From the NCBI GenBank assembly GCA_016717165.1, contig JADKGA010000002.1, forward strand, positions 992,001 to 1,056,000: 64,000 bases of DNA, in the 5' to 3' direction. The notes below the pieces were generated by a model that was given only the letters and a program-made list of their open reading frames with translations, searched no databases and was not told the origin of the DNA. A program made the translations under genes and the position numbers. This document shows positions 16,633 to 25,237 of the stretch, in pieces (the stretch's first letter is position 1; each line of letters starts with the position of its first letter). The DNA comes from Candidatus Lutibacillus vidarii (GTDB taxonomy: Bacteria > Actinomycetota > Actinomycetes > Actinomycetales > Dermatophilaceae).

Positions 16633-16890
16633 ATGAGTGACCCTGGAGTCATGCTCGTACTCGTTGTCGCCATGTTGGTGTGCCTGGGCCTGGCCGTGAC
16701 CATCGTCGCCCTCGTCGCCCTCCCGGCGCGCCGCGAGGGGCGCGAGGTGTTCACCCCAGAGGGGGCCGACCTCGTCGCCCGGGTCCGCGACCGGGCCGAA
16801 GATGTCACCACGAGCGCGCTCGACAAGGCCCAGGGCCTGCTCCCGCAGCGCACCCCCGACCGCGCCCCGGAGCGCCCGCAGACCCCGTGA
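16633..16890 (+). CDS. Small single-span membrane protein
   Basis: This 85-residue protein has one N-terminal hydrophobic helix (about residues 5-30, VMLVLVVAMLVCLGLAVTIV) and a charged cytoplasmic tail ending in Pro-rich TPDRAPERPQTP. It matches no family that I recognise. It sits between smc and ftsY, 31 nt after smc and 28 nt before ftsY, in the same direction, which suggests co-transcription. GC-rich third positions fit a real gene, but no strong ribosome site is seen. Confidence 0.65.
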   Translation: MSDPGVMLVLVVAMLVCLGLAVTIVALVALPARREGREVFTPEGADLVARVRDRAEDVTTSALDKAQGLLPQRTPDRAPERPQTP

Positions 16891-16918
16891 CGGCCCGCCG
16901 TCATGGTTGGATGACGTC

Positions 16919-18127
16919 GTGACGGACCTGCTCAGCCAGTACGGCATCATCCTCGGCGGCCTGCTGCTCCTCGCTCTCCTCCTCATTGGTCTGCTCCGTG
17001 GTCGCCGTGGCGGTCGGGCCCAGCTCCCGCCCAGCCCGGGTAGGCCGGACCGCGGTATGCCGGACCGCGGTATGCCGGACCGCGGTATGCCGGGCGAGGG
17101 GTCCGACGCCCAGGCGCCCTCCGGCCGGTCCACCGCCACCCTCCCGTCGCCGGATGACACCGTCGCGCCCCCGGCCCCGGACGGGCCGGTCCTCGAGCGC
17201 CCCGCCTCCGCCGTGGGCCGTCTGCAGCGGCTGCGCGCCCGGCTCGCCAGGTCACGCTCCGCGCTCGGCCAGGGCCTGCTCACCCTGCTCTCCCGCGGCC
17301 ACCTGGACGACCAGGCCTGGGAGGAGGTCGAGGAGACCCTCCTCGCCGCCGACCTCGGTGTCGAGGCGACGACCACCCTGGTCGAGACCCTGCGCCGCCG
17401 GGTCTCCGTCGAGTCGACCCGGGACGAGGCCACCGTGCGCGGGTGGCTCCGCGAGGAGCTGCTCGCCCTGGTCGACCCCACGATGGACCGCACGGTGGTC
17501 TCCGACCGGGTCGGGGACCGGCCCGCGGTCGTCCTCGTCGTCGGGGTCAACGGTGCCGGGAAGACGACGACCGTCGGCAAGCTCGCCCGGGTCCTCGTCG
17601 CGATGGACAAGGATGTCGTCCTCGGCGCGGCCGACACCTTCCGCGCCGCCGCCGCCGACCAGCTGCAGACCTGGGGCGAGCGCGTCGGGGTGCCGACGAT
17701 CCGCTCCGACAAGGACATGGCCGACCCCGCCTCGGTCGCCTTCGACGCCGTGAAGGCCGCCGCCGATTACGAGGCCGATGTCGTCCTCATCGACACCGCC
17801 GGCCGGCTGCACACCAAGGTCGGGCTCATGGACGAGCTCGGCAAGGTCAAGCGGGTTATCGAGAAGCAGTCTCCGGTCGACGAGGTGCTCCTCGTCCTCG
17901 ATGCGACGACGGGGCAGAACGGGTTGCGTCAGGCCGAGGTCTTCACCGAGGTCGTCGACGTCACCGGCATCGTCCTCACCAAGCTCGACGGGACGGCCAA
18001 GGGCGGGATCGTCGTCCAGGTGCAGCGCCGGCTCGGCATACCGGTCAAGCTGGTCGGCCTCGGTGAGGGGCCCGACGACCTGGCCCCCTTCGACCCGCAG
18101 GCCTTCGTCGACGCCATCGTCGACTGA
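16919..18127 (+). CDS. ftsY: Signal recognition particle receptor FtsY
   Basis: FtsY is the membrane receptor that docks SRP-ribosome complexes at SecYEG. The 402-residue protein starts with a membrane helix (QYGIILGGLLLLALLLIGLL), an actinobacterial feature, followed by a disordered Pro/Gly linker holding a 15-bp tandem repeat. The NG domain has G1 GVNGAGKT (about 209-216), ADTFRAAAADQL, DTAGR and TKLDGTAKGG. GTG 16919 was chosen because it places the membrane helix at the N-terminus. Its SRP partner Ffh is encoded 4.3 kb downstream. Confidence 0.95.
   Translation: MTDLLSQYGIILGGLLLLALLLIGLLRGRRGGRAQLPPSPGRPDRGMPDRGMPDRGMPGEGSDAQAPSGRSTATLPSPDDTVAPPAPDGPVLERPASAVGRLQRLRARLARSRSALGQGLLTLLSRGHLDDQAWEEVEETLLAADLGVEATTTLVETLRRRVSVESTRDEATVRGWLREELLALVDPTMDRTVVSDRVGDRPAVVLVVGVNGAGKTTTVGKLARVLVAMDKDVVLGAADTFRAAAADQLQTWGERVGVPTIRSDKDMADPASVAFDAVKAAADYEADVVLIDTAGRLHTKVGLMDELGKVKRVIEKQSPVDEVLLVLDATTGQNGLRQAEVFTEVVDVTGIVLTKLDGTAKGGIVVQVQRRLGIPVKLVGLGEGPDDLAPFDPQAFVDAIVD
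17044..17093 (+). repeat. 15-bp tandem repeat inside ftsY
   Basis: The unit GCCGGACCGCGGTAT occurs three times in perfect tandem plus five further bases. It encodes repeated GMPDR in the linker between the FtsY membrane helix and the NG domain. Each copy carries the GGTATGCC octamer that is enriched across this window. Copy number is likely to vary between strains. Confidence 0.9.
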
Positions 18128-18195
18128 CCCGCGCGGGGCCGCGCCGACGGCCGCTTCAGCCGACGAAACGTAATCCTTACCCGGCGCGGCCGATC

Positions 18196-18234
18196 GCAAC
18201 ATCGCCGAAACACAACCACGCCGCCGTCGGAAAC
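18196..18234 (+). promoter_or_regulatory. GlnR-box-like site before amtB
   Basis: GCAAC-N6-GAAAC (18196-18211) is followed by ACGCC and, after 7 bases, a second GAAAC (18230-18234). The actinobacterial GlnR box is two half sites of the form GTnAC-N6-GAAAC, and the first half differs at one position. A further GAAAC lies at 18165. The site is 15 nt before the amtB GTG, where nitrogen control is expected. Confidence 0.45.
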
Positions 18235-18248
18235 CTAGGCACCGCACA

Positions 18249-19646
18249 GTGTCGGCCATGGACATCAACACCGGTGACACCGCCTGGGTCTTGACCAGCG
18301 CCGCCCTGGTGCTCTTCATGACCCCCGGTCTCGCCCTCTTCTACGGCGGCATGGTCCGCGCCAAGAGCGTGCTCAACATGATGATGATGAGCTTCATCGC
18401 CATGGCGACGATCTCGGTTGTCTGGGTGCTCTGGGGCTATTCGCAGACCTTCGGCAGCTCATGGCACGGGCTGGTCGGCAATCCCTTCGAGCACGCCGGC
18501 CTCTCCGGAGTCCTCGACGCGGCATACGGGTCCGAGGGTCACCTCATCCCCGGCGCGGCCTTCGTCGCCTTCCAGGTCGTCTTCGCCATCATCGCCGTCG
18601 CCCTCATCTCCGGCGCCATCGCCGACCGGGCCCGGTTCCTCGCCTGGACGGTCTTTACCGTCGTCTGGGCGACGGTGGTGTACTTCCCGGTCGCCCACTG
18701 GGTCTTCGCCTTCGACGGATATGCCGCCCCCACCGGCGGCTGGATCGCCAACGGGATCAAGGCGGTCGACTTCGCCGGAGGGACCGCGATCCATATCAAC
18801 GCCGGTGCTGCCGGTCTGGCCCTGGCCCTGGTTCTCGGTGCTCGAACCGGGTTTGCCCGCGAGCCGATGCGGCCGCACAATCTCACCCTCGTCATGACCG
18901 GTGCCGGGATCTTGTGGTTCGGGTGGTTCGGCTTCAACGCCGGCTCGGCCCTCGGGGCGGGCAGCCTCGCGGCCGGCGTCTGGGTCAACACCCTCGCGGC
19001 GACCGGTGCCGCGGTCCTCGGCTGGTTGGCGGCCGAGAAGCTGCGCGACGGCCACGCGACCTCCCTCGGGGGCGCTTCCGGTGCGGTGGCCGGGCTCGTT
19101 GCGATCACGCCCTCCTGCTCGACGCTGTCGCCGGCGGGGTCGGTTCTCCTCGGGCTCGCCGCGGGCGCCGGATGCGCCATGGCCGTGGGGCTCAAGTACC
19201 GGTTCGGGGTCGACGACAGCCTCGATGTCGTCGGGGTGCACCTCGTCGGCGGGCTGATCGGCACCGTCGGTGTCGGCTTCCTCGCCACCCGGTCCGGGTC
19301 GCCGGCCGGTGACGCCGGGGTCGACGGGCTCTTCTACGGCGGGGGTGCCGACCAGCTGTGGCGTCAGAGCCTCGGCGCCGTCGCGGTGCTCGCCTTCTCC
19401 TTCGTCGTCACCTATCTCATCGCGCGGGTCATCCACGCCACGCTCGGGTTCCGGGTCACCCGGGACGACGAGATGGCCGGCATCGACCAGAGCGAGCACG
19501 CGGAGACGGCGTACGACCTCGGCGGCCTCGCGGCCGGGCGGATGGGTGTCGGAGCGCTGCTCGCCGCCGGCGGGCCGCCCCTCGACCCGCGACCCCTGCC
19601 CACGCCGAGCGCCGACGCGACATCGACGACTGGGAGGACCTCATGA
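18249..19646 (+). CDS. amtB: Ammonium transporter
   Basis: This 465-residue Amt channel in the cytoplasmic membrane has about eleven hydrophobic spans. The conserved pore histidines are in GGTAIHINAG and GVHLVGGLIG. The signature DFAGGTAIHINAGAAGL is complete. The long C-terminal tail binds PII proteins. It begins at GTG 18249 or ATG 18258 (no ribosome site separates them); the GTG is kept because the frame is open. The stop overlaps glnK (ATGA). The operon amtB-glnK-glnD couples ammonium uptake to nitrogen sensing. Confidence 0.95.
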   Translation: MSAMDINTGDTAWVLTSAALVLFMTPGLALFYGGMVRAKSVLNMMMMSFIAMATISVVWVLWGYSQTFGSSWHGLVGNPFEHAGLSGVLDAAYGSEGHLIPGAAFVAFQVVFAIIAVALISGAIADRARFLAWTVFTVVWATVVYFPVAHWVFAFDGYAAPTGGWIANGIKAVDFAGGTAIHINAGAAGLALALVLGARTGFAREPMRPHNLTLVMTGAGILWFGWFGFNAGSALGAGSLAAGVWVNTLAATGAAVLGWLAAEKLRDGHATSLGGASGAVAGLVAITPSCSTLSPAGSVLLGLAAGAGCAMAVGLKYRFGVDDSLDVVGVHLVGGLIGTVGVGFLATRSGSPAGDAGVDGLFYGGGADQLWRQSLGAVAVLAFSFVVTYLIARVIHATLGFRVTRDDEMAGIDQSEHAETAYDLGGLAAGRMGVGALLAAGGPPLDPRPLPTPSADATSTTGRTS

Positions 19647-19981
19647 AGCTCGTCACCGCGATCGTCAAGCCGCACCGGCTCGACGAGGTCAAGGAGGCCC
19701 TCGAGGCGCACGGCATCGCCGGGATGACGATCTCGGAGGTCAGTGGCTACGGGCGCCAGCGCGGGCACACCGAGGTCTACCGAGGCGCGGAGTACCGCGT
19801 CGACGTCGTCCCGAAGGTCCGCCTCGAGCTGCTCGTCGCCGACGAGGAGGCCGACGGGATCGTCGAGGTCATCGTCACCTCGGCGCAGACCGGACGGATC
19901 GGCGATGGCAAGGTCTGGGTCGTCCCGGTGGAGGACGTCGTGCGCGTCCGCACCGGTGAACGTGGGCACGATGCCCTCTGA
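19643..19981 (+). CDS. glnK: PII nitrogen regulatory protein
   Basis: This 112-residue trimeric PII protein begins MKLVTAIVKPHRLDEVKEAL. It senses 2-oxoglutarate and ATP/ADP and can block AmtB. The T-loop contains YRGAEYRVDVVPK with Tyr51, the residue that is uridylylated in proteobacteria and adenylylated in several actinobacteria. TGRIGDGKVWVVPVEDVVRVRTGE is the C-terminal signature. Its start overlaps amtB and its end overlaps glnD by 11 nt, so modifying enzyme, sensor and target are made together. Confidence 0.96.
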   Translation: MKLVTAIVKPHRLDEVKEALEAHGIAGMTISEVSGYGRQRGHTEVYRGAEYRVDVVPKVRLELLVADEEADGIVEVIVTSAQTGRIGDGKVWVVPVEDVVRVRTGERGHDAL

Positions 19982-22379
19982 GCCGAGCGGTGGGGGGGAC
20001 CTGCACGCCCGTCGGCTCGACCTCGCCGGCACCCGCGACTTCACCGTCGCCGGTGCCGGCGAGGCGCGTCGCGAGCGGCTGGCGGCATACCTCGACCGGT
20101 GGGTGGCCCACGTGTGGGATGAGGCCGTCGGCGCACCCGACCGACCCGGGCTCGCGCTGGCCGCCGTGGGCAGCCTCGCGCGGCGCGACTGCGGCCCACT
20201 GAGCGACCTCGACCTCGTCCTCATCCACGACCCCGCGGCACTTCCCTCGGGCGATGTCATCGTTCTCGCCGACCGGATCTGGTACCCGATGTGGGACGCC
20301 AAGGCCGGCCTGGACCACTCCGTCCGCACCGTCGCCCAGTGCCGGCAGGTCGCCGAGACCGACCTCGCAGCGGCGGTCGGCCTGCTCGACCTGCGGTATC
20401 TCGCCGGCGACGCGGAGCTCGTCGCGGCGACCCGGGCGGCCATCGACAAGGACTGGCGCTCCGCCCTGCGGACCCGGCTGCCCCAGCTCGCCGAGTCGGT
20501 GGCCGCGCGGCACGCCCGGCACGGGGAGCTGGCCCATCTGGTCGAGCCGGACCTGAAGGAGGCCCGCGGCGGCCTGCGGGACATGTCGGTGCTCCGGGCG
20601 CTCACCCGGGCCTGGCTCGCCGACCGGCCGCACGGGGAGGTCGACGCGGCGTACCGGCACCTCCTCGACGTCCGTGACGCCGTCCACGTCGTCACCGGCC
20701 GCTCGCGCGACCGACTCGCCCTGCCCGACCACGACGCGGTCGCCGCACTGCTCGGGTACCCCGACGCCGACCTGCTCCTCACCGATGTCTCCCGGGACGC
20801 CCGTACCCTCACGTATGCCGTCGACGCGACCCTGCGCCGGGCCCGGCAGTCGCAGCGCGCCCGGTTCCTGCGGATCGGCCCGAGGCGTCCGACGCTGAGG
20901 TCGCTGGGCTACGGGCTCTTCGAGCACGACGGCGAGGTGGTCCTCGGGGCCGGCGTCGATCCGGCCGCCGACCCGCTCCTCGTCCTGCGGGCCGCGGTGC
21001 TCTCGGCCCGGACCGGGCGGCCGCTGGCCCCGACGACCGCCGCCAACCTCGCGACGCGTAGCCCACGACTGTCCACGCCCTGGCCCGCCGAGGCGCTGGC
21101 CTTGTTCACCGACCTGCTCGCCAGCGGGCCGGGTCTCGTCGCCACCTGGGAGGCCCTCGACCTGGCCGGCGTGGTCGAGGCCTGGCTGCCCGAGTGGGCC
21201 GCGGTCCGGTCCCGGCCCCAACGCAACGCCGTGCACCGGCATACCGTCGACCGGCACCTCGTCGAGGTGGTCGTCGCCGCGACCACCCTCCTCGACGGCG
21301 TCGCCCGACCAGACCTGCTGCTCCTCGCGGCGCTCTTCCACGACATCGGCAAGGTCGCCGGCAGCCATGACCACAGCCACACCGGCGCGGGGATCGCCGA
21401 TGCGGCCCTGCGGCGGCTCGGGCTGGCCGACGAGGACCGCGAGCTCGTCGTCCGGCTGGTCCGCGAGCACCTCACCCTCATCGAGCTGGCCACCCGGCGC
21501 GATCCGGCCGACCCGGCGACCCTCGCCTCGGTCGTCACGGCCGTCGACGGGTCCGCGGAGGTCCTCGAGCACCTCATCCGGCTCACCGAGGCCGACGCCG
21601 TCGCCACCGGCCCGTCGGCGTGGACGGACTGGCGCCGCACCCTGCTCGACCGCCTCGTGCGGATCTCCCGGGCGGAGCTGGCGCAGCGACCGGCGCAGCG
21701 TCGGCCCGCGGGGTGGGCCCCGACCGAGGTGGCCGCGCCGTCCCGGCCCCGCCCGCCGGGGCGAGCCCGTACCGGCCCCGGCTCCGGCTCCGGTGATCCG
21801 GGCATCGTCGTCGAGGTCAGCTCGCACGGGTCGGCACACGAGCTGCGCGTCGTTGCGCCCGACCGGCTGGGCCTCTTCGCGGACACGGCCGGGCTGTTCG
21901 CCGCCGCGGGGCTGGTCGTCCGCTCGGCCGTGCTCCGCACCCAGGAGGGCGTCGCCGAGGACGTCTGGCATGTCGAGTCGCCCTCGGGCGACGCCCCGCT
22001 CGCCGCCGACCTCGAACGGGACCTCGCCCGGCTGGGCGCAGGGGACCGCGCTCCGCTGGCTCGGCTGACCCGACGGACCGCGGGGCGGGCGGGGGCCCAG
22101 CGCGGGACCGCCGGCCCCCTCAGGACCCGGGCCTTCGTCGTCCCCGAGGCCTCGACGACGGCGACGGTCGTCGAGGTCCGGGCGGGGGACCGCCCGGGGT
22201 TGCTCCATGACATCGCCGGGACCCTCACCGGGGTCGGGCTGGACATCCGCAGTGCGCACATCGCCACCTATGCCGGGCAGGCCCTCGACACCTTCTACCT
22301 CACCACCGACGGGGGCCGGGTCCTCGACCCCGCCGAGGCAGCGCTCGCGGTCGCGGCGATCATCGACGCCTGCGGGTAG
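19971..22379 (+). CDS. glnD: PII uridylyl/adenylyltransferase GlnD
   Basis: This 802-residue bifunctional enzyme modifies and demodifies PII. Domains in order are a nucleotidyltransferase with GSLARRDCGPLSDLDLVL (about residues 66-83), a GlnE-like helical region with EPDLKEARGGLRDM, an HD domain with FHDIGK (457-461), and two C-terminal ACT domains (about 610-690 and 725-800) that sense glutamine. In Corynebacterium and Streptomyces GlnD adenylylates PII rather than uridylylating it. ATG 19971 is used; it lies inside the end of glnK. A Pro/Arg/Gly-rich linker (about 580-605) joins HD to the ACT domains. Confidence 0.94.
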   Translation: MPSEPSGGGDLHARRLDLAGTRDFTVAGAGEARRERLAAYLDRWVAHVWDEAVGAPDRPGLALAAVGSLARRDCGPLSDLDLVLIHDPAALPSGDVIVLADRIWYPMWDAKAGLDHSVRTVAQCRQVAETDLAAAVGLLDLRYLAGDAELVAATRAAIDKDWRSALRTRLPQLAESVAARHARHGELAHLVEPDLKEARGGLRDMSVLRALTRAWLADRPHGEVDAAYRHLLDVRDAVHVVTGRSRDRLALPDHDAVAALLGYPDADLLLTDVSRDARTLTYAVDATLRRARQSQRARFLRIGPRRPTLRSLGYGLFEHDGEVVLGAGVDPAADPLLVLRAAVLSARTGRPLAPTTAANLATRSPRLSTPWPAEALALFTDLLASGPGLVATWEALDLAGVVEAWLPEWAAVRSRPQRNAVHRHTVDRHLVEVVVAATTLLDGVARPDLLLLAALFHDIGKVAGSHDHSHTGAGIADAALRRLGLADEDRELVVRLVREHLTLIELATRRDPADPATLASVVTAVDGSAEVLEHLIRLTEADAVATGPSAWTDWRRTLLDRLVRISRAELAQRPAQRRPAGWAPTEVAAPSRPRPPGRARTGPGSGSGDPGIVVEVSSHGSAHELRVVAPDRLGLFADTAGLFAAAGLVVRSAVLRTQEGVAEDVWHVESPSGDAPLAADLERDLARLGAGDRAPLARLTRRTAGRAGAQRGTAGPLRTRAFVVPEASTTATVVEVRAGDRPGLLHDIAGTLTGVGLDIRSAHIATYAGQALDTFYLTTDGGRVLDPAEAALAVAAIIDACG

Positions 22380-22380
22380 G

Positions 22381-22386
22381 TACAGT
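22381..22386 (+). promoter_or_regulatory. Putative -10 for leaderless ffh mRNA
   Basis: TACAGT ends 6 nt before GTG 22393, immediately after the glnD stop, and no ribosome site lies between. ffh may therefore have its own leaderless transcript besides read-through. Confidence 0.4.
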
Positions 22387-22392
22387 TCTCGG

Positions 22393-23988
22393 GTGTTCAC
22401 CAGCCTGTCTGACCGCCTCACCGCGACCTTCAAGAACCTTCGCGGCAAGGGGCGTCTGTCGGAGTCCGACGTCAACAAGGCGGTCCGCGACATCCGGCTC
22501 GCCCTGCTCGACGCCGACGTGGCGCTGCCCGTCGTCAAGTCGTTCACCCATGCCGTGCGCGAGCGCGCCCTCGGCGCCGAGGTCTCCCAGGCGCTCAACC
22601 CCGGCCAGCAGGTCGTCAAGATCGTCCACGAGGAGCTCATCGCGGTCCTCGGCGGGGCGACCCGGCCGCTGAAGCTGTCGAAGAACCCGCCGACCGTGGT
22701 CATGCTCGTCGGACTCCAGGGGTCCGGCAAGACCACCCTCGCGGGCAAGCTCGGTCGCTGGTTCAAGGACCAGGGCCACACCCCGCTGCTCGTCGCCGCG
22801 GACCTCCAGCGCCCGAACGCGGTGACCCAGCTCGAGGTGGTGGGCCAGCGGGCCGGCGTGCCGGTCTTCGCCCCCGAGCGGGGCAATGTCTACGGCCACG
22901 ACGCGGTCGGCTCGACCGGCGAGGGAACGACGTCATATGGCGACCCGGTCGCGGTCGCCGACGCGGGGGTCCAGCACGCCTGCGCCAAGCTGTATGACGT
23001 CGTCATCATCGACACCGCCGGCCGGCTCGCCGTGGATGCCGACCTCATGAAGCAGGCGTCCGACATCCGCGACGCGACCGACCCCGACGAGGTCCTCTTC
23101 GTCATCGACGCGATGATCGGCCAGGCCGCGGTCGAGACCGCCCAGGCCTTCCTCGAAGGCGTCGACTTCACCGGGGTGGTCCTGGCCAAGCTCGACGGCG
23201 ACGCCCGCGGTGGCGCCGCCCTGTCGGTCGCCGAGGTGACCGGCCGCCCGATCATGTTCTCCTCCATCGGCGAGGGGGTCACCGACTTCGAGGTCTTCCA
23301 CCCGGACCGGATGGCCTCCCGGATCCTCGACATGGGCGATGTCCTCACCCTGATCGAGCAGGCCGAGCGGGCCTTCGACAAGCGCCAGACCGACGAGATG
23401 GCCCGGAAGTTCCTCGCCGAGGAGGACTTCACCTTCGACGACTTCCTCGAGCAGATGTCGGCCATCAAGAAGATGGGCTCGCTGAAGTCGATGCTCAAGA
23501 TGATGCCGGGCACGGCCTCGCTGCGCGCCGAGATCGACTCCTTCGACGAGCGGGAGTTCGACCGGGTCGAGGCGATGGTCCGCTCGATGACCCCTTACGA
23601 GCGCACCCACCCCAAGCAGATCAACGGCTCCCGCCGGGCCCGCATCGCCGGCGGTTCGGGCGTCACCGTCTCCGAGGTCAACCAGCTGCTCGAGCGCTTC
23701 GCCGCCGCGCAGAAGATGATGAAGCAGCTCGCCCGTGGCGGCGGGGGCGGCATACCGGGGATGCCGGGGCTCCCTGGCGCCCGCCGCGGCCGGCAGCAGC
23801 AGCCACAGCGCAAGAAGGGCAAGTCCGGCAACCCGGCCAAGCGGGCCGCTGAGGAGCGCGCCGCGGTCGAGCGCGCGGCGACCGCCCGCACCAACCCTGG
23901 CGGCGCCTTCGGCCTGCCGCGGACCGACGCGACCGGCGACGGCTCGGTCGACCTGCCGACCGGCTTCGAGAAGTACCTGGGCCGCTGA
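22393..23988 (+). CDS. ffh: Signal recognition particle protein Ffh
   Basis: Ffh binds 4.5S RNA and signal sequences and targets ribosomes to FtsY. The 531-residue protein has an N domain (FTSLSDRLTATFKNLRGKG), a GTPase domain with GLQGSGKTT (107-115), DTAGR, TKLDGD-like AKLDGDARGGA, and a methionine-rich M domain. The RNA-binding SRRARIAGGSG and MMKQLARGGGG close the M domain. The basic, Gln/Lys/Ala-rich C-terminal tail (about 450-531) is longer than in E. coli. The 4.5S RNA gene is not in this window. Confidence 0.95.
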   Translation: MFTSLSDRLTATFKNLRGKGRLSESDVNKAVRDIRLALLDADVALPVVKSFTHAVRERALGAEVSQALNPGQQVVKIVHEELIAVLGGATRPLKLSKNPPTVVMLVGLQGSGKTTLAGKLGRWFKDQGHTPLLVAADLQRPNAVTQLEVVGQRAGVPVFAPERGNVYGHDAVGSTGEGTTSYGDPVAVADAGVQHACAKLYDVVIIDTAGRLAVDADLMKQASDIRDATDPDEVLFVIDAMIGQAAVETAQAFLEGVDFTGVVLAKLDGDARGGAALSVAEVTGRPIMFSSIGEGVTDFEVFHPDRMASRILDMGDVLTLIEQAERAFDKRQTDEMARKFLAEEDFTFDDFLEQMSAIKKMGSLKSMLKMMPGTASLRAEIDSFDEREFDRVEAMVRSMTPYERTHPKQINGSRRARIAGGSGVTVSEVNQLLERFAAAQKMMKQLARGGGGGIPGMPGLPGARRGRQQQPQRKKGKSGNPAKRAAEERAAVERAATARTNPGGAFGLPRTDATGDGSVDLPTGFEKYLGR

Positions 23989-24014
23989 CCTGGGCCGCTG
24001 ACCTGGGCCCTCGG

Positions 24015-24020
24015 TAGGGT
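24015..24020 (+). promoter_or_regulatory. Putative -10 for a leaderless amidohydrolase mRNA
   Basis: TAGGGT ends 7 nt before ATG 24028. The preceding bases contain a short tandem CTGACCTGGGCC duplication running from the end of ffh. Confidence 0.4.
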
Positions 24021-24027
24021 TTCGGTC

Positions 24028-25119
24028 ATGGCGACGGTGCTGCACGTTCGTGGTCAGGTCCTCGTCGGGCCGGACTCGGTCCGCGACGACATCTGGGTGA
24101 TCGACGGCAGGGTGAGCTTCGAGGCGCCCGGGCCGGGCGCCGACGTCCAGACCATTGGTGGCTGGGTCCTTCCGGGGTATGTCGACGCGCACTGCCACGT
24201 CGGGCTCGACCATTCGGGAGCGGTGGACCGTGAGACCGCCGAGCGGCAGGCGGTCGCGGACCGGGACTCGGGTGCGTTGTTGCTCCGAGACGCCGGCTGC
24301 CCGGGCGACACGAGGTGGATCGATGAGCGCGACGACCTGCCGCGGATCATCCGAGCCGGGCGGCATATCGGTCGGACCAAGCGCTACGTCCGCAACTACG
24401 CCCACGAGCTCGAACCGGACCAGGTCGTCGAGTACGTCCGGCGCGAGGCCCGGCGCAGCGACGGGTGGGTCAAGCTGGTGGGGGACTGGATCGACCGGGA
24501 GGTCGGTGACCTCGCGCCGTGCTGGCCGGACGAGACCGTCGTGGCCGCGGTCGCCGCCGCCCATGAGGAGGGGGCCCGGGTCACCGCGCACTGCTTCGGG
24601 GAGGAGTCGCTGCGCCAGTTCGCCGCTGCCGGGACCGACGGCATCGAGCACGCCTGCGGGCTGACCGCGGAGACCATCGAGTCGTTCGCCGCCCAGCGGA
24701 TCGCCATCGTCCCCACCCTGGTCAATATCGACTCTTTCCCCGATATCGCCGCCGCGGCGCAGGAGAAGTTCCCCCGGTATGCCGCTCACATGGTCGACCT
24801 GCACGCCCGGCGCTTCGAGACGGTGGCGGCGGCACATGACGCCGGCATACCCATCTACGTGGGCAGCGACGCGGGGGGCACGCTCCCGCACGGGCTCGCC
24901 GCGCAGGAGGCGGCGCTGTTGACCCGGGCCGGACTGAGCACCCTGGAGGCCATCGGCGCGCTGACCTGGGAGGCTCGCTCGTGGCTCGGCCAGCCGGGGC
25001 TCACGGAGGGCGCGCCCGCCGACTTCGTCGTTCTCGACGCCGACCCGAGGGCGGCGGTCGAGGCGCTCCAGCACCCCCGGCATATCGTGCTCAGGGGAGC
25101 GCTGATGCCAACCGTTTGA
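24028..25119 (+). CDS. Amidohydrolase-family protein (imidazolonepropionase-like)
   Basis: This 363-residue metal-dependent hydrolase has metal ligands in VDAHCHVG (H55, H57), ligand histidines in VTAHCFGE and IEHACGL, and the catalytic-type Asp in YVGSDAGG. A C-terminal composite strand reads GAPADFVVLDADPRAAVEAL. The family includes imidazolonepropionase, prolidases and dihydroorotase-like enzymes. No hut neighbours are present, so the substrate is unknown. It lies alone between ffh and a sulfonate-type transporter, and its stop almost touches the CRP-like site of that operon. Confidence 0.88.
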   Translation: MATVLHVRGQVLVGPDSVRDDIWVIDGRVSFEAPGPGADVQTIGGWVLPGYVDAHCHVGLDHSGAVDRETAERQAVADRDSGALLLRDAGCPGDTRWIDERDDLPRIIRAGRHIGRTKRYVRNYAHELEPDQVVEYVRREARRSDGWVKLVGDWIDREVGDLAPCWPDETVVAAVAAAHEEGARVTAHCFGEESLRQFAAAGTDGIEHACGLTAETIESFAAQRIAIVPTLVNIDSFPDIAAAAQEKFPRYAAHMVDLHARRFETVAAAHDAGIPIYVGSDAGGTLPHGLAAQEAALLTRAGLSTLEAIGALTWEARSWLGQPGLTEGAPADFVVLDADPRAAVEALQHPRHIVLRGALMPTV

Positions 25120-25120
25120 G

Positions 25121-25136
25121 TGTGACCTGGGTCACA
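25121..25136 (+). promoter_or_regulatory. CRP/GlxR-type binding site
   Basis: TGTGACCTGGGTCACA is a perfect 7-bp inverted repeat and an exact match to TGTGA-N6-TCACA, the consensus shared by actinobacterial CRP and GlxR. It sits about 100 nt before the substrate-binding protein gene, suggesting cAMP-linked control of the importer operon. Confidence 0.7.
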
Positions 25137-25156
25137 ATACTAGTAATCCGATCTGC

Positions 25157-25169
25157 CCTATAGGAATAG
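25157..25169 (+). promoter_or_regulatory. Small palindrome, possible Rrf2-family operator
   Basis: CCTATAGG is a perfect palindrome, overlapping CTAT-AGGA-ATAG. Rrf2-family regulators such as CymR bind AT-rich sites of this kind. The AT-rich stretch is unusual here, and an Rrf2 gene follows the transporter at 28020. The assignment is inference. Confidence 0.45.
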
Positions 25170-25237
25170 CAGAGTTAGAGTGGTTCCTGACCGAGCGCCG
25201 GGGGAGGCGCCGACCAACTCCTTGAGGGGAACCACTC

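Noticed and set aside
18165..18180. GAAAC-N6-CTTAC as a reversed GlnR half site
   Set aside because: CTTAC does not match GTnAC well enough; only the 18196-18234 site is reported.
19875..22886. A 1003-codon minus-strand open frame over glnD and ffh
   Set aside because: It is low-complexity Arg/Gly/Pro/Asp translation typical of a shadow frame, and it is opposed by GlnD and Ffh.
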